Of a stretch of 5,132 nucleotides of DNA, positions 1 to 5,132 are shown one piece after another. Both the position numbers and the translations under genes were made by a program. Source of the DNA: CAJXNP01 sp050305935. Lineage in GTDB: Bacteria; Bacteroidota; Bacteroidia; Cytophagales; Cyclobacteriaceae. Under the pieces are notes generated by a model that had not been told where the DNA came from, made no database searches, and saw only the letters and a list, made by a program, of their open reading frames with translations. Within the stretch, counting starts at the first letter, position 1, and each line of letters opens with the position of its first letter. The stretch covers positions 1 through 5,132 of the forward strand of contig JBNLGG010000132.1 of assembly GCA_050305935.1 (NCBI GenBank). The letters run 5' to 3'.

Positions 1-229
1 TGGCTTTAGCGGCTGCAATGATTTTAACGGGACTTTTGAAGCGAAAGGATTTAACGTGATTCAATTCGGCGCTTTTGCTATAACCAAGAAAACCTGCCCG
101 CAAATGGCATTGGAAAAAAAATTGAGTGACTTTCTATCCGGCAATGTACTAAGCTACCAAATAGAAAATCTACAACTCACCCTTATTGACAAAAGCGGAC
201 ATACTTTTTTCTTCAGGAAAATAGATTGA
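1..229 (+). CDS. META-domain (HslJ-like) protein, C-terminal fragment
   Basis: The window opens inside this gene. The frame starting at base 2 is open for 75 residues and ends at TGA 227-229. The visible part matches the second half of a META/DUF306 domain, the fold of the heat-shock protein HslJ: a Gly-Cys-Asn (GCN) motif at visible residues 4-6, then FNG, a strand with QFGAFAIT, a Thr-x-x-x-Cys at residues 28-32, an LEKKLSDFL helix, and a closing LQLTLIDKSGHTFFF strand pair. META domains are usually found in exported or lipoprotein-type envelope proteins, some linked to heat or novobiocin resistance. The N-terminus, including any signal peptide, lies outside the window. The two cysteines (visible 5 and 32) are at the usual conserved positions. 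The family call is good; a specific function cannot be given. The gene converges with the propeller gene on the other strand. Confidence 0.8.
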   Translation, partial: GFSGCNDFNGTFEAKGFNVIQFGAFAITKKTCPQMALEKKLSDFLSGNVLSYQIENLQLTLIDKSGHTFFFRKID

Positions 230-270
230 TAAAGGCCAGGTATTGCGCGGCTGTTTGAGAGTAAAGGGGG

Positions 271-295
271 TGTCTAATTAATTACAATTTAGACA
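271..295. terminator. Weak inverted repeat between convergent genes
   Basis: The 94-bp gap between the two convergent genes contains a 7-bp perfect inverted repeat, TGTCTAA (271-277) and TTAGACA (289-295), with an 11-nt AT-rich loop. It could act as a bidirectional transcription stop, but the stem is AT-rich and neither side has a clear U-tract, so the assignment is weak. I see nothing else in 230-323. Confidence 0.25.
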
Positions 296-323
296 GTTCG
301 GCTACCAATAAATTCGGGCGCCT

Positions 324-1280
324 TCAATTTTTCCAGGTCATGAAGGTCTTTGAAAAACCCGGCAATTGATAAATTCTGCTTAATCCATTTTCATAGACCA
401 TTACCTGGTTCACAAAATCGTCGTAGTCCTCGATCTCTAACCCCTTATTGAATTCCTTTGATCGCTTGCTCGTAAAAAACAAAGTATCGCTTACCACGAA
501 GGGACAATAATCCATCCATTTGGAATTAACAGAACTGCCAAGGTTCCTTCCCTTTGACCATTTCCCATCCTTGTAAAAGCTGATATAAAGATCACCGCTT
601 CCGAAGCCATCCGGACGGTTATAGGCGCCAAAAATAAGGTATGATTCGTCGGGCGCAACGAAAGCATTGTATTCATAACCATCTGAGTTGATGGAGTCGC
701 TTAACGCAACAGGCTCAGTGTATTTCCCGCTTTCCCATTGGCTATAAAAAATATCATCCTTGCCATCCATGCCCGGCCTTACGGAAGTAAAATACAAATT
801 TCCATTGCGGGAGACAGACGGATAAAACTCATCATACTGTGTATTTATGGGTGGGCCTACGTTGACGGGGCCCGACCAGGCGTCATTCGGTGACTCCCTT
901 TCCACATACCAGATATCGTAATTTTCCTGGCTAGCGGAATCGTAAAGCTTCCGGTTAGAAACAAAATATAAACGAAGATTGTCAGGGGACAAAAAAGGCT
1001 CCAGATCGTTTGATTTTCCCGAGAACGGTGCAAGCTCCGGCTTCTGCCAACTACCATTCACCTTTTGGATTTTAAATATGACCGAAACTTCCGCCAATGG
1101 ACTTTGCGCAGTGAAATAAGCTTCATTTCCCAAATTAGAAAGGGTGAAATCCCGAACATTATCAAATCGCTCAAATATTTCCTGAATGGCTGGTGCTGGC
1201 GAATTTGATGCTTGTGCCAATACAGGCCCACCATTCAAAGCAACGAATCCGAACAAGAGGGCATAAAAAATTATTTTCAT
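324..1280 (-). CDS. Secreted PD40 (WD40-like) beta-propeller protein
   Basis: A 318-residue exported protein. Residues 1-23 form a signal peptide (Lys2, hydrophobic core FYALLFGFVALNGGPV, cleavage likely after AQA). The body carries repeated PD40/TolB-like propeller strands, each of the form P-x-(F/V)-(S/A)-x-(D/N)-x-x-x-L-(Y/I)-F: residues about 95-110 (SPDNLRLYFVSNR), 152-167 (SVSRNGNLYFTSV), 204-220 (APDESYLIFGAY) and 257-273 (VSDTLFFTSKR). Between them are the DIWYVER, DIFYSQW and DLYISFYKDGKW segments followed by W-S-(K/G)-x-x-N-(V/L)-G, typical of this class in Bacteroidota. There is no peptidase domain and no C-terminal OmpA or sorting domain, so it is a stand-alone propeller, probably periplasmic and binding a ligand or protein; its partner is unknown. 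It lies downstream of the GH3 gene on the same strand, but a strong terminator stands between them, so separate transcription is likely. Confidence 0.8.
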   Translation of the reverse strand: MKIIFYALLFGFVALNGGPVLAQASNSPAPAIQEIFERFDNVRDFTLSNLGNEAYFTAQSPLAEVSVIFKIQKVNGSWQKPELAPFSGKSNDLEPFLSPDNLRLYFVSNRKLYDSASQENYDIWYVERESPNDAWSGPVNVGPPINTQYDEFYPSVSRNGNLYFTSVRPGMDGKDDIFYSQWESGKYTEPVALSDSINSDGYEYNAFVAPDESYLIFGAYNRPDGFGSGDLYISFYKDGKWSKGRNLGSSVNSKWMDYCPFVVSDTLFFTSKRSKEFNKGLEIEDYDDFVNQVMVYENGLSRIYQLPGFSKTFMTWKN

Positions 1281-1304
1281 AGGGCAACCTAGCTTTGACT
1301 TTTA

Positions 1305-1336
1305 TGAAGATAATGGGTTTTTCCAAATGCGAAAAA
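1305..1336 (-). promoter_or_regulatory. Possible promoter of the propeller gene
   Basis: Because a terminator closes the upstream transcript, the propeller gene needs its own promoter in the roughly 50 bp before its ATG. On the - strand TATCTTCA (1305-1312) resembles the Bacteroidota -7 box TAnnTTTG at four of six defined positions, about 24 bp before the start codon. A poor -33 match (TTCG, inside the end of the terminator T-tract) lies 17 bp further upstream. This is a weak candidate from motif similarity only. Confidence 0.2.
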
Positions 1337-1362
1337 AAACCAGGACTCTTTAAGCCCCGGTT
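1332..1362 (-). terminator. Intrinsic terminator after the GH3 gene
   Basis: Read on the - strand, AACCGGGGCT (1362-1353) pairs with AGTCCTGGTT (1347-1338) around a 5-nt loop, TAAAG. All ten positions pair, two as G-U wobbles. The 3' arm runs straight into a T-tract: eight consecutive T, two of them in the stem (1339-1332). The structure lies about 43 bp beyond the GH3 stop codon and before the propeller gene. It is a textbook Rho-independent terminator and the clearest one in the window. Confidence 0.85.
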
Positions 1363-1373
1363 CTAATCATCAA

Positions 1374-1391
1374 CCTAACACTAACCTTAAC
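1374..1391. repeat. Short degenerate hexamer repeat (CCTAAC/ACTAAC/CTTAAC)
   Basis: Three adjacent hexamers of the form (C/A)(C/T)TAAC occupy the stretch between the GH3 stop codon and its terminator. On the transcribed (-) strand this reads GTTAAG, GTTAGT, GTTAGG, giving a G/T-rich, unstructured 3' untranslated segment. Its role is unknown; it may be chance low complexity. Confidence 0.4.
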
Positions 1392-1404
1392 CAATCATGT
1401 CTCT

Positions 1405-3312
1405 TTATTCGTAGGAAAGACCGAACCCAAAGGGATACAATGGATTTTCACTATCGTAAGGCAAATCCTCTTTTTGATTCTTTACAGCTTCCATGGACGA
1501 CGGAAGTTCAAAAGGCAGTTTACCTTCAGGGTTTGCTTTGCCAAACAAAACTTCAAGCAATGCCTCGTCGCTTGCGCCATAGTTAGCAATCAGCGCAGCC
1601 GCATTTTCAGAAATTTCCGGAATCACGGCCGGACGATCCAGGTAAATATCGACAATGGTAGGAACTTCTTTCAGCACCATCAGGATGCTGTCCTTCTTTC
1701 CACCTTTAAAATCCAAGTCACCGTGATGGAACATTCGCGCAAAAAAGTTATCTGTTTCTACAGGCACCCACGGTGTGTTTAGTCGTAAAATCGCCAGATC
1801 TGCGCCCGCCGGAGAAGCAGCGAATGTAGCATATTGGGCAATGGTCGCAGAATCAATGCCTTCTGCATAAATTTTGATCGCATTGTCCTTTAAGGGCAAT
1901 AGCTTATCCTCGTTCTTCAGTAGCGTGAGGGATCGCTTCTGGGCTTCAAAACCTGCTGCCATGAATTCCTCTTTTCCTACGGTTTTCAAAGCATTTTCCA
2001 CATCAATAAACGGATCGTCAAAAAGACCCAGAACAAATTTTTGTTTAAGCAGTCTTCGAATAGATTGGTCTACCCTGGATTCTTCGAGTTTCCCGCTTTT
2101 CACCAGGCTCACCACATGTTCGGGGCAATTCTCACCACCAAACTGATCAACACCGGCATCGATGGCCTTTAACACCCTTTCTTCTTCTGACAGGTCTTCC
2201 ACACCCCATGCCCTGGCGGGCCATAATGCCGGCCCCATGTGCACATCGGTAATCAGCCCCCAATCCGTGCATACGACTCCGTCAAACTGATACTTTTCAC
2301 GGAGCAGTCCGGTGATAATATCTTTGTTAAAACCGAACGCCACATTCTCACTCGTTTGATCAGTGGGAACCCCGTAATATGGCATGATAGAAGCAGTATT
2401 GGCTTCAAAGGCAGCTTCAAACGGTATAATATGATATTCAAAATTATTCCCCGGATATACCTGACCTTTTTGAAATTCAAAGTGCGGATCTAAACCTTCC
2501 TTTTGAGGCCCTCCACCTGAAAAGTGTTTCGTCATACACGCCACACTGGCAGGCCCCAGCTTCTCTCCCTGAAATCCGAGAATATACGGTTTTATCATTT
2601 TTGCAGAAAGCTCCGCGTCCTCACCAAATGTCCCGCTTACACGCGGCCATCTGGGTTCGGTAGCCAGGTCGGCCATTGGGTGCAAGGCTATTCTAATTCC
2701 AGTGGCGAGGTACTCCTGGCGTGCCATTTCTGCATGCTGTCTCATTAATTCGGGATCCCCTATGGCGGCAAAACCTAACTGCTCAGGCCACTGACTGAAT
2801 CCCTGTGCTTCCATAGAAAAAATCGATTCGCTAAAAGCATTCCTGGGATCTGACGCCACAGAAACCGGAATCCCCAGCCTGGTGCTATCGATTACATATT
2901 GTTGAATATTATTATACCACTTCGCGAGCGCCTCCACACCCGGCACACCCCAGAAATTGAAATGATTCATCTGGTTGTTTTTAATATAGTGCAATGCCTG
3001 CTGGCCGAAAGCCCGCCCTTCCGCTGGCTTGATTTCTATCGATCCGTCATCATTGATCGTCACCCCATTGATGAACATCATCCCCGCCTTTTCTTCCAGG
3101 GTCATTTGGCTTAGGACATCCTCCACCCTCTCATCAACAGGTTTTGAAGTGTCCTCATACACATCCATCTTACCGTTTTTATTCAGGTCTCGGTAGGTAG
3201 TTTCTCCCGTTTTACTGCCACATCCCGCAACCAAAAGGACAGCAGGAACCGCTAATAACACCCAATTTTTTATGTTTCTTATAGCAATCATCATAATATT
3301 GTTTAACTTCAT
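1405..3312 (-). CDS. Glycoside hydrolase family 3 lipoprotein (beta-glucosidase-like)
   Basis: A GH3 exo-acting beta-glycosidase, likely removing glucose or xylose from the non-reducing end of beta-linked glycans. With the start at 3312 it has 635 residues. The N-terminus is a lipoprotein signal: Arg/Lys n-region, core WVLLAVPAVLLVAG, lipobox Cys31, so it is membrane-anchored. Residues 42-53 (DLNKNGKMDVYE) form a DxNxNGxxD EF-hand-like motif common before this GH3 group. The TIM-barrel domain (about 59-429) has PRW with SGTFGED, the TKHFSGGGP motif (261-269) and GVVCTDWG, whose Asp350 is the expected nucleophile. The alpha/beta sandwich (about 461-604) has ADLAILRLNTPW, TIVDIYLDRP and the closing NPEGKLPFELP; the protein stops at PFGFGLSYE, so the fibronectin-III-like domain of many GH3 enzymes is absent. 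The frame is open up to 3465, but homology begins only at the signal peptide. Starts at 3312, 3294 or 3291 are possible; 3294 has the more A/T-rich, Bacteroidota-like context and keeps the palindrome at 3310-3332 outside the gene. Exact substrate and acid/base residue cannot be read here. Confidence 0.9.
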   Translation of the reverse strand: MKLNNIMMIAIRNIKNWVLLAVPAVLLVAGCGSKTGETTYRDLNKNGKMDVYEDTSKPVDERVEDVLSQMTLEEKAGMMFINGVTINDDGSIEIKPAEGRAFGQQALHYIKNNQMNHFNFWGVPGVEALAKWYNNIQQYVIDSTRLGIPVSVASDPRNAFSESIFSMEAQGFSQWPEQLGFAAIGDPELMRQHAEMARQEYLATGIRIALHPMADLATEPRWPRVSGTFGEDAELSAKMIKPYILGFQGEKLGPASVACMTKHFSGGGPQKEGLDPHFEFQKGQVYPGNNFEYHIIPFEAAFEANTASIMPYYGVPTDQTSENVAFGFNKDIITGLLREKYQFDGVVCTDWGLITDVHMGPALWPARAWGVEDLSEEERVLKAIDAGVDQFGGENCPEHVVSLVKSGKLEESRVDQSIRRLLKQKFVLGLFDDPFIDVENALKTVGKEEFMAAGFEAQKRSLTLLKNEDKLLPLKDNAIKIYAEGIDSATIAQYATFAASPAGADLAILRLNTPWVPVETDNFFARMFHHGDLDFKGGKKDSILMVLKEVPTIVDIYLDRPAVIPEISENAAALIANYGASDEALLEVLFGKANPEGKLPFELPSSMEAVKNQKEDLPYDSENPLYPFGFGLSYE

Positions 3313-3332
3313 TGCGTCGTTTCGACACAATG
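3310..3332. promoter_or_regulatory. Palindromic operator candidate in the divergent region
   Basis: The arms are CATTG-C-GTCG (3310-3319) and CGAC-A-CAATG (3323-3332), separated by TTT. Nine of the ten arm positions are complementary; only the C/A pair (3315/3327) fails. Pairing continues in part outside the core (two pairs after one mismatch, then three more after another). The element lies between the divergent GH3 and NrtR-like regulator genes. NrtR-type dimers are known to bind palindromes of about this length next to their own genes. That this regulator binds this site is inference. Its left edge coincides with the ATG at 3312 of the GH3 gene, so repression could act on both genes. Confidence 0.55.
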
Positions 3333-3344
3333 TAGATAATTTTA
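3312..3344 (+). promoter_or_regulatory. Candidate promoter of the Nudix regulator gene
   Basis: TTG (3312-3314) and TAATTTTA (3337-3344) fit the Bacteroidota sigma pattern TTG-N17-23-TAnnTTTG with a 22-bp spacer; only the last base of the -7 box deviates. The palindrome at 3310-3332 covers the -33 box and half of the spacer, as expected for an autoregulated promoter. Transcription would begin near 3350, downstream of the in-frame ATG at 3272, which argues against that ATG as the real start of the regulator. This is a motif match only. Confidence 0.35.
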
Positions 3345-3388
3345 TTGAGAAAAAAAATTCCTTTACTTGCGAATTAATTTTCAGGCGA

Positions 3389-4156
3389 GTGAGCGACATT
3401 AACGACAATTTGGCCAAAGAAAGAGGTAAAGAAATATTGCCCGGTTTTTCTATTGACTGCGTCATTTTTGGTTTTCATGAAAACCAGTTGAAGGTGCTTC
3501 TTCTCAAAATGAAAGGGGCAGACAAATGGTCCCTTCCCGGCGGATTTGTAGAAAAGGACGAGGAAGTGGATAATGCCGCAGGTCGCATTCTCGAATTCAG
3601 GACGGGATTAAAGAACGTGTTTTTAGAGCAATTTTATCTGTTTGGCGACCCCGGCCGAAGTGATCCTTCGATTAACAAAAAAATACTGGAACGTTACGGT
3701 ATCGAACATGATGATACCCACTGGCTTCTCCAGCGGTTTATTACCCTGGGATATTACGCATTGGTGGAGTTTTCCAAAGTTATCCCTAAGGCTGATGTTC
3801 TTTCTGATGCCTGCGAATGGTGGGACATCAATGATCTACCGGTGATGGTTCACGACCATCGGATGGTATTTGATAAAGCGCTGGAAAATGTACGAAGGCA
3901 ATTGAGTTACCTACCCATCGGTTTTAACCTCCTTCCGAAAAAATTTACCATGCCCCAACTGCAAAAGCTTTATGAAACCATTCTTGACAAACAATTAGAT
4001 CGAAGAAACTTCCAACGCAGGGTATTGTCTTTTAATATCTTGACCAGATTAGAAGAACGGAAAACAGGCGTAGCCCACAAGGCGCCCTATCTCTACACTT
4101 TTAACCTGGAAAATTATAATAAGGCGCTTGCCGAAGGATTAAGCGGAAGCTGGTAA
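3389..4156 (+). CDS. NrtR-like transcriptional regulator (degenerate Nudix + winged helix)
   Basis: With a GTG start at 3389 it has 255 residues. The N-terminal Nudix domain (about 18-150) begins LPGFSIDCVIFGFHENQLKVLLLK and carries the Nudix box at 52-74. Gly52, Glu58, Arg66, Gly73 and Leu74 are kept, but the REUXEE core reads R-I-L-E-F-R: all three core glutamates are replaced (Ile67, Phe70, Arg71), so hydrolysis is unlikely. Compared with short NrtR proteins there is an insert of about 20 residues after LFGDPGR (about 91-115), before RFITLGYYALVEF. The C-terminal winged helix (about 182-238) has the family pattern LPKKFTMPQLQKLYETIL, LDRRNFQRRVL, then APYLYTF. Relatives are DNA-binding regulators of NAD metabolism or, in Bacteroidota, of pentose use (AraR type). 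Divergence from a GH3 gene favours a sugar-use role, which is inference. The only upstream in-frame ATG (3272) lies inside the GH3 gene and would add a non-homologous hydrophobic tail. GTG 3389 or TTG 3410 is more likely. Confidence 0.85.
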   Translation: MSDINDNLAKERGKEILPGFSIDCVIFGFHENQLKVLLLKMKGADKWSLPGGFVEKDEEVDNAAGRILEFRTGLKNVFLEQFYLFGDPGRSDPSINKKILERYGIEHDDTHWLLQRFITLGYYALVEFSKVIPKADVLSDACEWWDINDLPVMVHDHRMVFDKALENVRRQLSYLPIGFNLLPKKFTMPQLQKLYETILDKQLDRRNFQRRVLSFNILTRLEERKTGVAHKAPYLYTFNLENYNKALAEGLSGSW

Positions 4157-4173
4157 AAAAAGCCGCAACTAAT

Positions 4174-4201
4174 GGAGATTGCTTCTCGTCCTTTTATTTT
4201 T
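4174..4201 (+). terminator. Weak terminator candidate after the regulator
   Basis: GAGA-type pairing of 4175-4178 with 4184-4187 around a 5-nt loop, with GG/CC possibly extending it past a bulge, is followed by CTTTTATTTTT. The stem is short, so termination here would be partial at best. It lies in the 74-bp gap between the regulator and the DinB-like gene, and leaves open whether those two are co-transcribed. Confidence 0.25.
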
Positions 4202-4230
4202 AATTCAATAATTTAAATACCCAATCAATT

Positions 4231-4674
4231 ATGGAAATCCTTGACCAGCTAGAAGCAAGTCTTCAAAAAACACTCCCTTATTTTGATCTTTCACTCACAG
4301 ACCTTCAGAAAACCTACCACCCTGGCAAATGGAACGTCAGGCAAATCCTTCATCACCTGGCGGATGCAGAGACCATTTTATACGAACGCATCCGAAGAAT
4401 CATTGCCGAGCCAAAACAAGTAATCTGGGCCTTTGACCAGGATGCGTTTTGCGACCGACTTAACTACGAAAAAACACCCTTGGCGATTAACAAAGATATT
4501 TATCATTCTACCCGAAAAGCGGTCATCTACTATGCAAAAGAATTTTATGATGCGCTTGGCAGCAAAGAATTCATCCATAGCGAAACCGGGATCAGAAGGC
4601 TGAAAAATGAATTTGACAAAGTGGCCGCCCACAACTTCTCACATATCGCCCAGATCGAACAAGCCCTAAATTAA
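4231..4674 (+). CDS. DinB-like (DinB_2/YfiT) four-helix metalloprotein
   Basis: A 147-residue cytoplasmic protein of the DinB/YfiT-like superfamily, a four-helix bundle that usually holds a divalent metal with three histidines. All three are visible: His42 in the helix GKWNVRQILHHLADAE (32-47), and His134 and His138 in AAHNFSHIAQIEQAL (132-146), the HxxxH of the last helix. WAFDQDAF (66-73), another common family segment, lies between. Length is normal for the family and there is no signal peptide. Biochemically studied relatives include thiol transferases that use bacillithiol or mycothiol, but most Bacteroidota members have no known substrate, so no reaction is assigned. The ATG at 4231 directly precedes the first helix; upstream is AT-rich with no Shine-Dalgarno, as usual in Bacteroidota. 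The OsmC gene follows after only 9 bp, so the two are probably co-transcribed. Confidence 0.85.
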   Translation: MEILDQLEASLQKTLPYFDLSLTDLQKTYHPGKWNVRQILHHLADAETILYERIRRIIAEPKQVIWAFDQDAFCDRLNYEKTPLAINKDIYHSTRKAVIYYAKEFYDALGSKEFIHSETGIRRLKNEFDKVAAHNFSHIAQIEQALN

Positions 4675-4683
4675 AAACCATAA

Positions 4684-5132
4684 ATGAAGAAACATCACTA
4701 TAAAACCCAACTCACCTGGACGGGCAACCAAGGTACAGGCACCTCAAAATATGATCAATACAAACGTGATCACCTCATTGCTATTGACGGCAAACCCGAT
4801 CTGGCGCTTTCATCGGATCCAAGCTTCAGAGGTGATCCAACCCGGCAAAATCCTGAAGAGTTGCTCGTCGCTTCCTTGTCGTCATGCCACATGCTCTGGT
4901 ACCTGCATTTATGTGCGGTGAATGGTGTGATTGTGAAGGAATATATGGATGAGGCTGAAGGAACAATGGTCGAAAACCCGGATGGCAGTGGGGTGTTTGA
5001 AGAAGTAGTATTAAAACCCCGGATTATCATCGCCGAAGGTTCTTCCATCGAAAAAGCAGAAAAGCTGCATGAGGAAGCTAATAAAAAGTGCTTTATAGCT
5101 AATTCCGTTAATTTTCCCGTGTTGCACCGCCC
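4684..5132 (+). CDS. OsmC/Ohr family protein, 3' end cut by the window
   Basis: The frame is open from ATG 4684 to the window end (149 full codons) with no stop. Matches to the OsmC family: the opening KTQLTWTGNQGTGTSKYDQY strand pair, SSDPSFRGDPTRQNPEELLVASLSSCHMLWYLHL (43-76) with the first conserved Cys68 on the central helix, and KKCFIANSVNFPVLHRP (134-150) with the second conserved Cys136. OsmC/Ohr proteins are cytoplasmic homodimers that reduce organic hydroperoxides through this Cys pair; Arg54 and Glu58/59 fit the usual active-site Arg/Glu. The sequence resembles the stand-alone OsmC subfamily with the TWTGN-GTS start rather than classic Ohr. Family members usually run about 150-160 residues, so only a few residues are missing. 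It starts 9 bp after the DinB-like gene, suggesting co-transcription. Substrate preference is not visible. Confidence 0.85.
   Translation, partial: MKKHHYKTQLTWTGNQGTGTSKYDQYKRDHLIAIDGKPDLALSSDPSFRGDPTRQNPEELLVASLSSCHMLWYLHLCAVNGVIVKEYMDEAEGTMVENPDGSGVFEEVVLKPRIIIAEGSSIEKAEKLHEEANKKCFIANSVNFPVLHR

Noticed and set aside
491..1057. Two - strand open frames (491-682, 857-1057) inside the propeller gene
   Set aside because: They overlap the PD40 protein in another frame on the same strand and have no domain or start signal.
1397..1414. A five-codon + strand reading frame (ATG to TAG) after the CTAAC hexamer tract
   Set aside because: The leader-like context is suggestive, but it is too short to support as a peptide and overlaps the GH3 stop region.
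1474..2748. Several + strand open frames (1474-1782, 1874-2146, 2239-2493, 2524-2748)
   Set aside because: All lie opposite the well-conserved GH3 coding frame, show no family resemblance, and have shadow-like composition.
4378..4632. - strand open frame opposite the DinB-like gene
   Set aside because: The + strand frame carries the full DinB histidine signature; the opposite frame has no recognisable features.
4770..5048. - strand open frame opposite the OsmC gene
   Set aside because: The + strand encodes a clear OsmC protein over the whole stretch; it is merely unfinished at the window end.
1..5132. CRISPR arrays, tRNA/rRNA genes, insertion sequences, phage or toxin-antitoxin genes
   Set aside because: No spaced direct repeats, transposase motifs, tRNA-like folds or defence-gene domains were seen on either strand.

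Overview
The window looks like chromosomal DNA from a Bacteroidota bacterium, probably of the Cytophagales/Cytophagia type. The reasons are its moderate GC content with AT-rich intergenic gaps, the near absence of Shine-Dalgarno sequences, and protein types typical of that phylum: a PD40 beta-propeller, a lipoprotein GH3 glycosidase, and an NrtR-like Nudix regulator with the family's long Bacteroidota-style insert. Genus is not assigned.

Layout, left to right. Bases 1-229 hold the 3' end of a META-domain (HslJ-like) protein on the + strand. Converging on it from the - strand is a secreted PD40 propeller protein (324-1280). Upstream of that, also on the - strand, is a large GH3 glycoside hydrolase with a lipoprotein signal (1405 to about 3312). 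A strong intrinsic terminator (1332-1362) separates these two - strand genes, so the propeller gene probably has its own promoter. From about 3389 rightwards everything is on the + strand: an NrtR-like regulator (degenerate Nudix domain plus winged helix), a DinB-like four-helix protein (4231-4674), and an OsmC/Ohr family protein starting 9 bp later (4684) and running off the window end.

The most informative part is the divergent region between the GH3 gene and the Nudix regulator. It contains a 23-bp near-perfect inverted repeat (3310-3332, 9 of 10 arm positions paired), overlapping a candidate Bacteroidota-type promoter for the regulator and the 5' end of the GH3 gene. The Nudix box has lost all three glutamates of the REUXEE core, as expected of a ligand sensor rather than a hydrolase. 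The simplest model, which is inference, is a local sugar-response switch: the regulator binds the palindrome, controls the divergent GH3 enzyme and its own gene, and is released or recruited by a nucleotide- or sugar-derived ligand. The downstream DinB-like and OsmC genes may form a small unit for thiol or peroxide stress that follows the regulator but need not be functionally tied to it.
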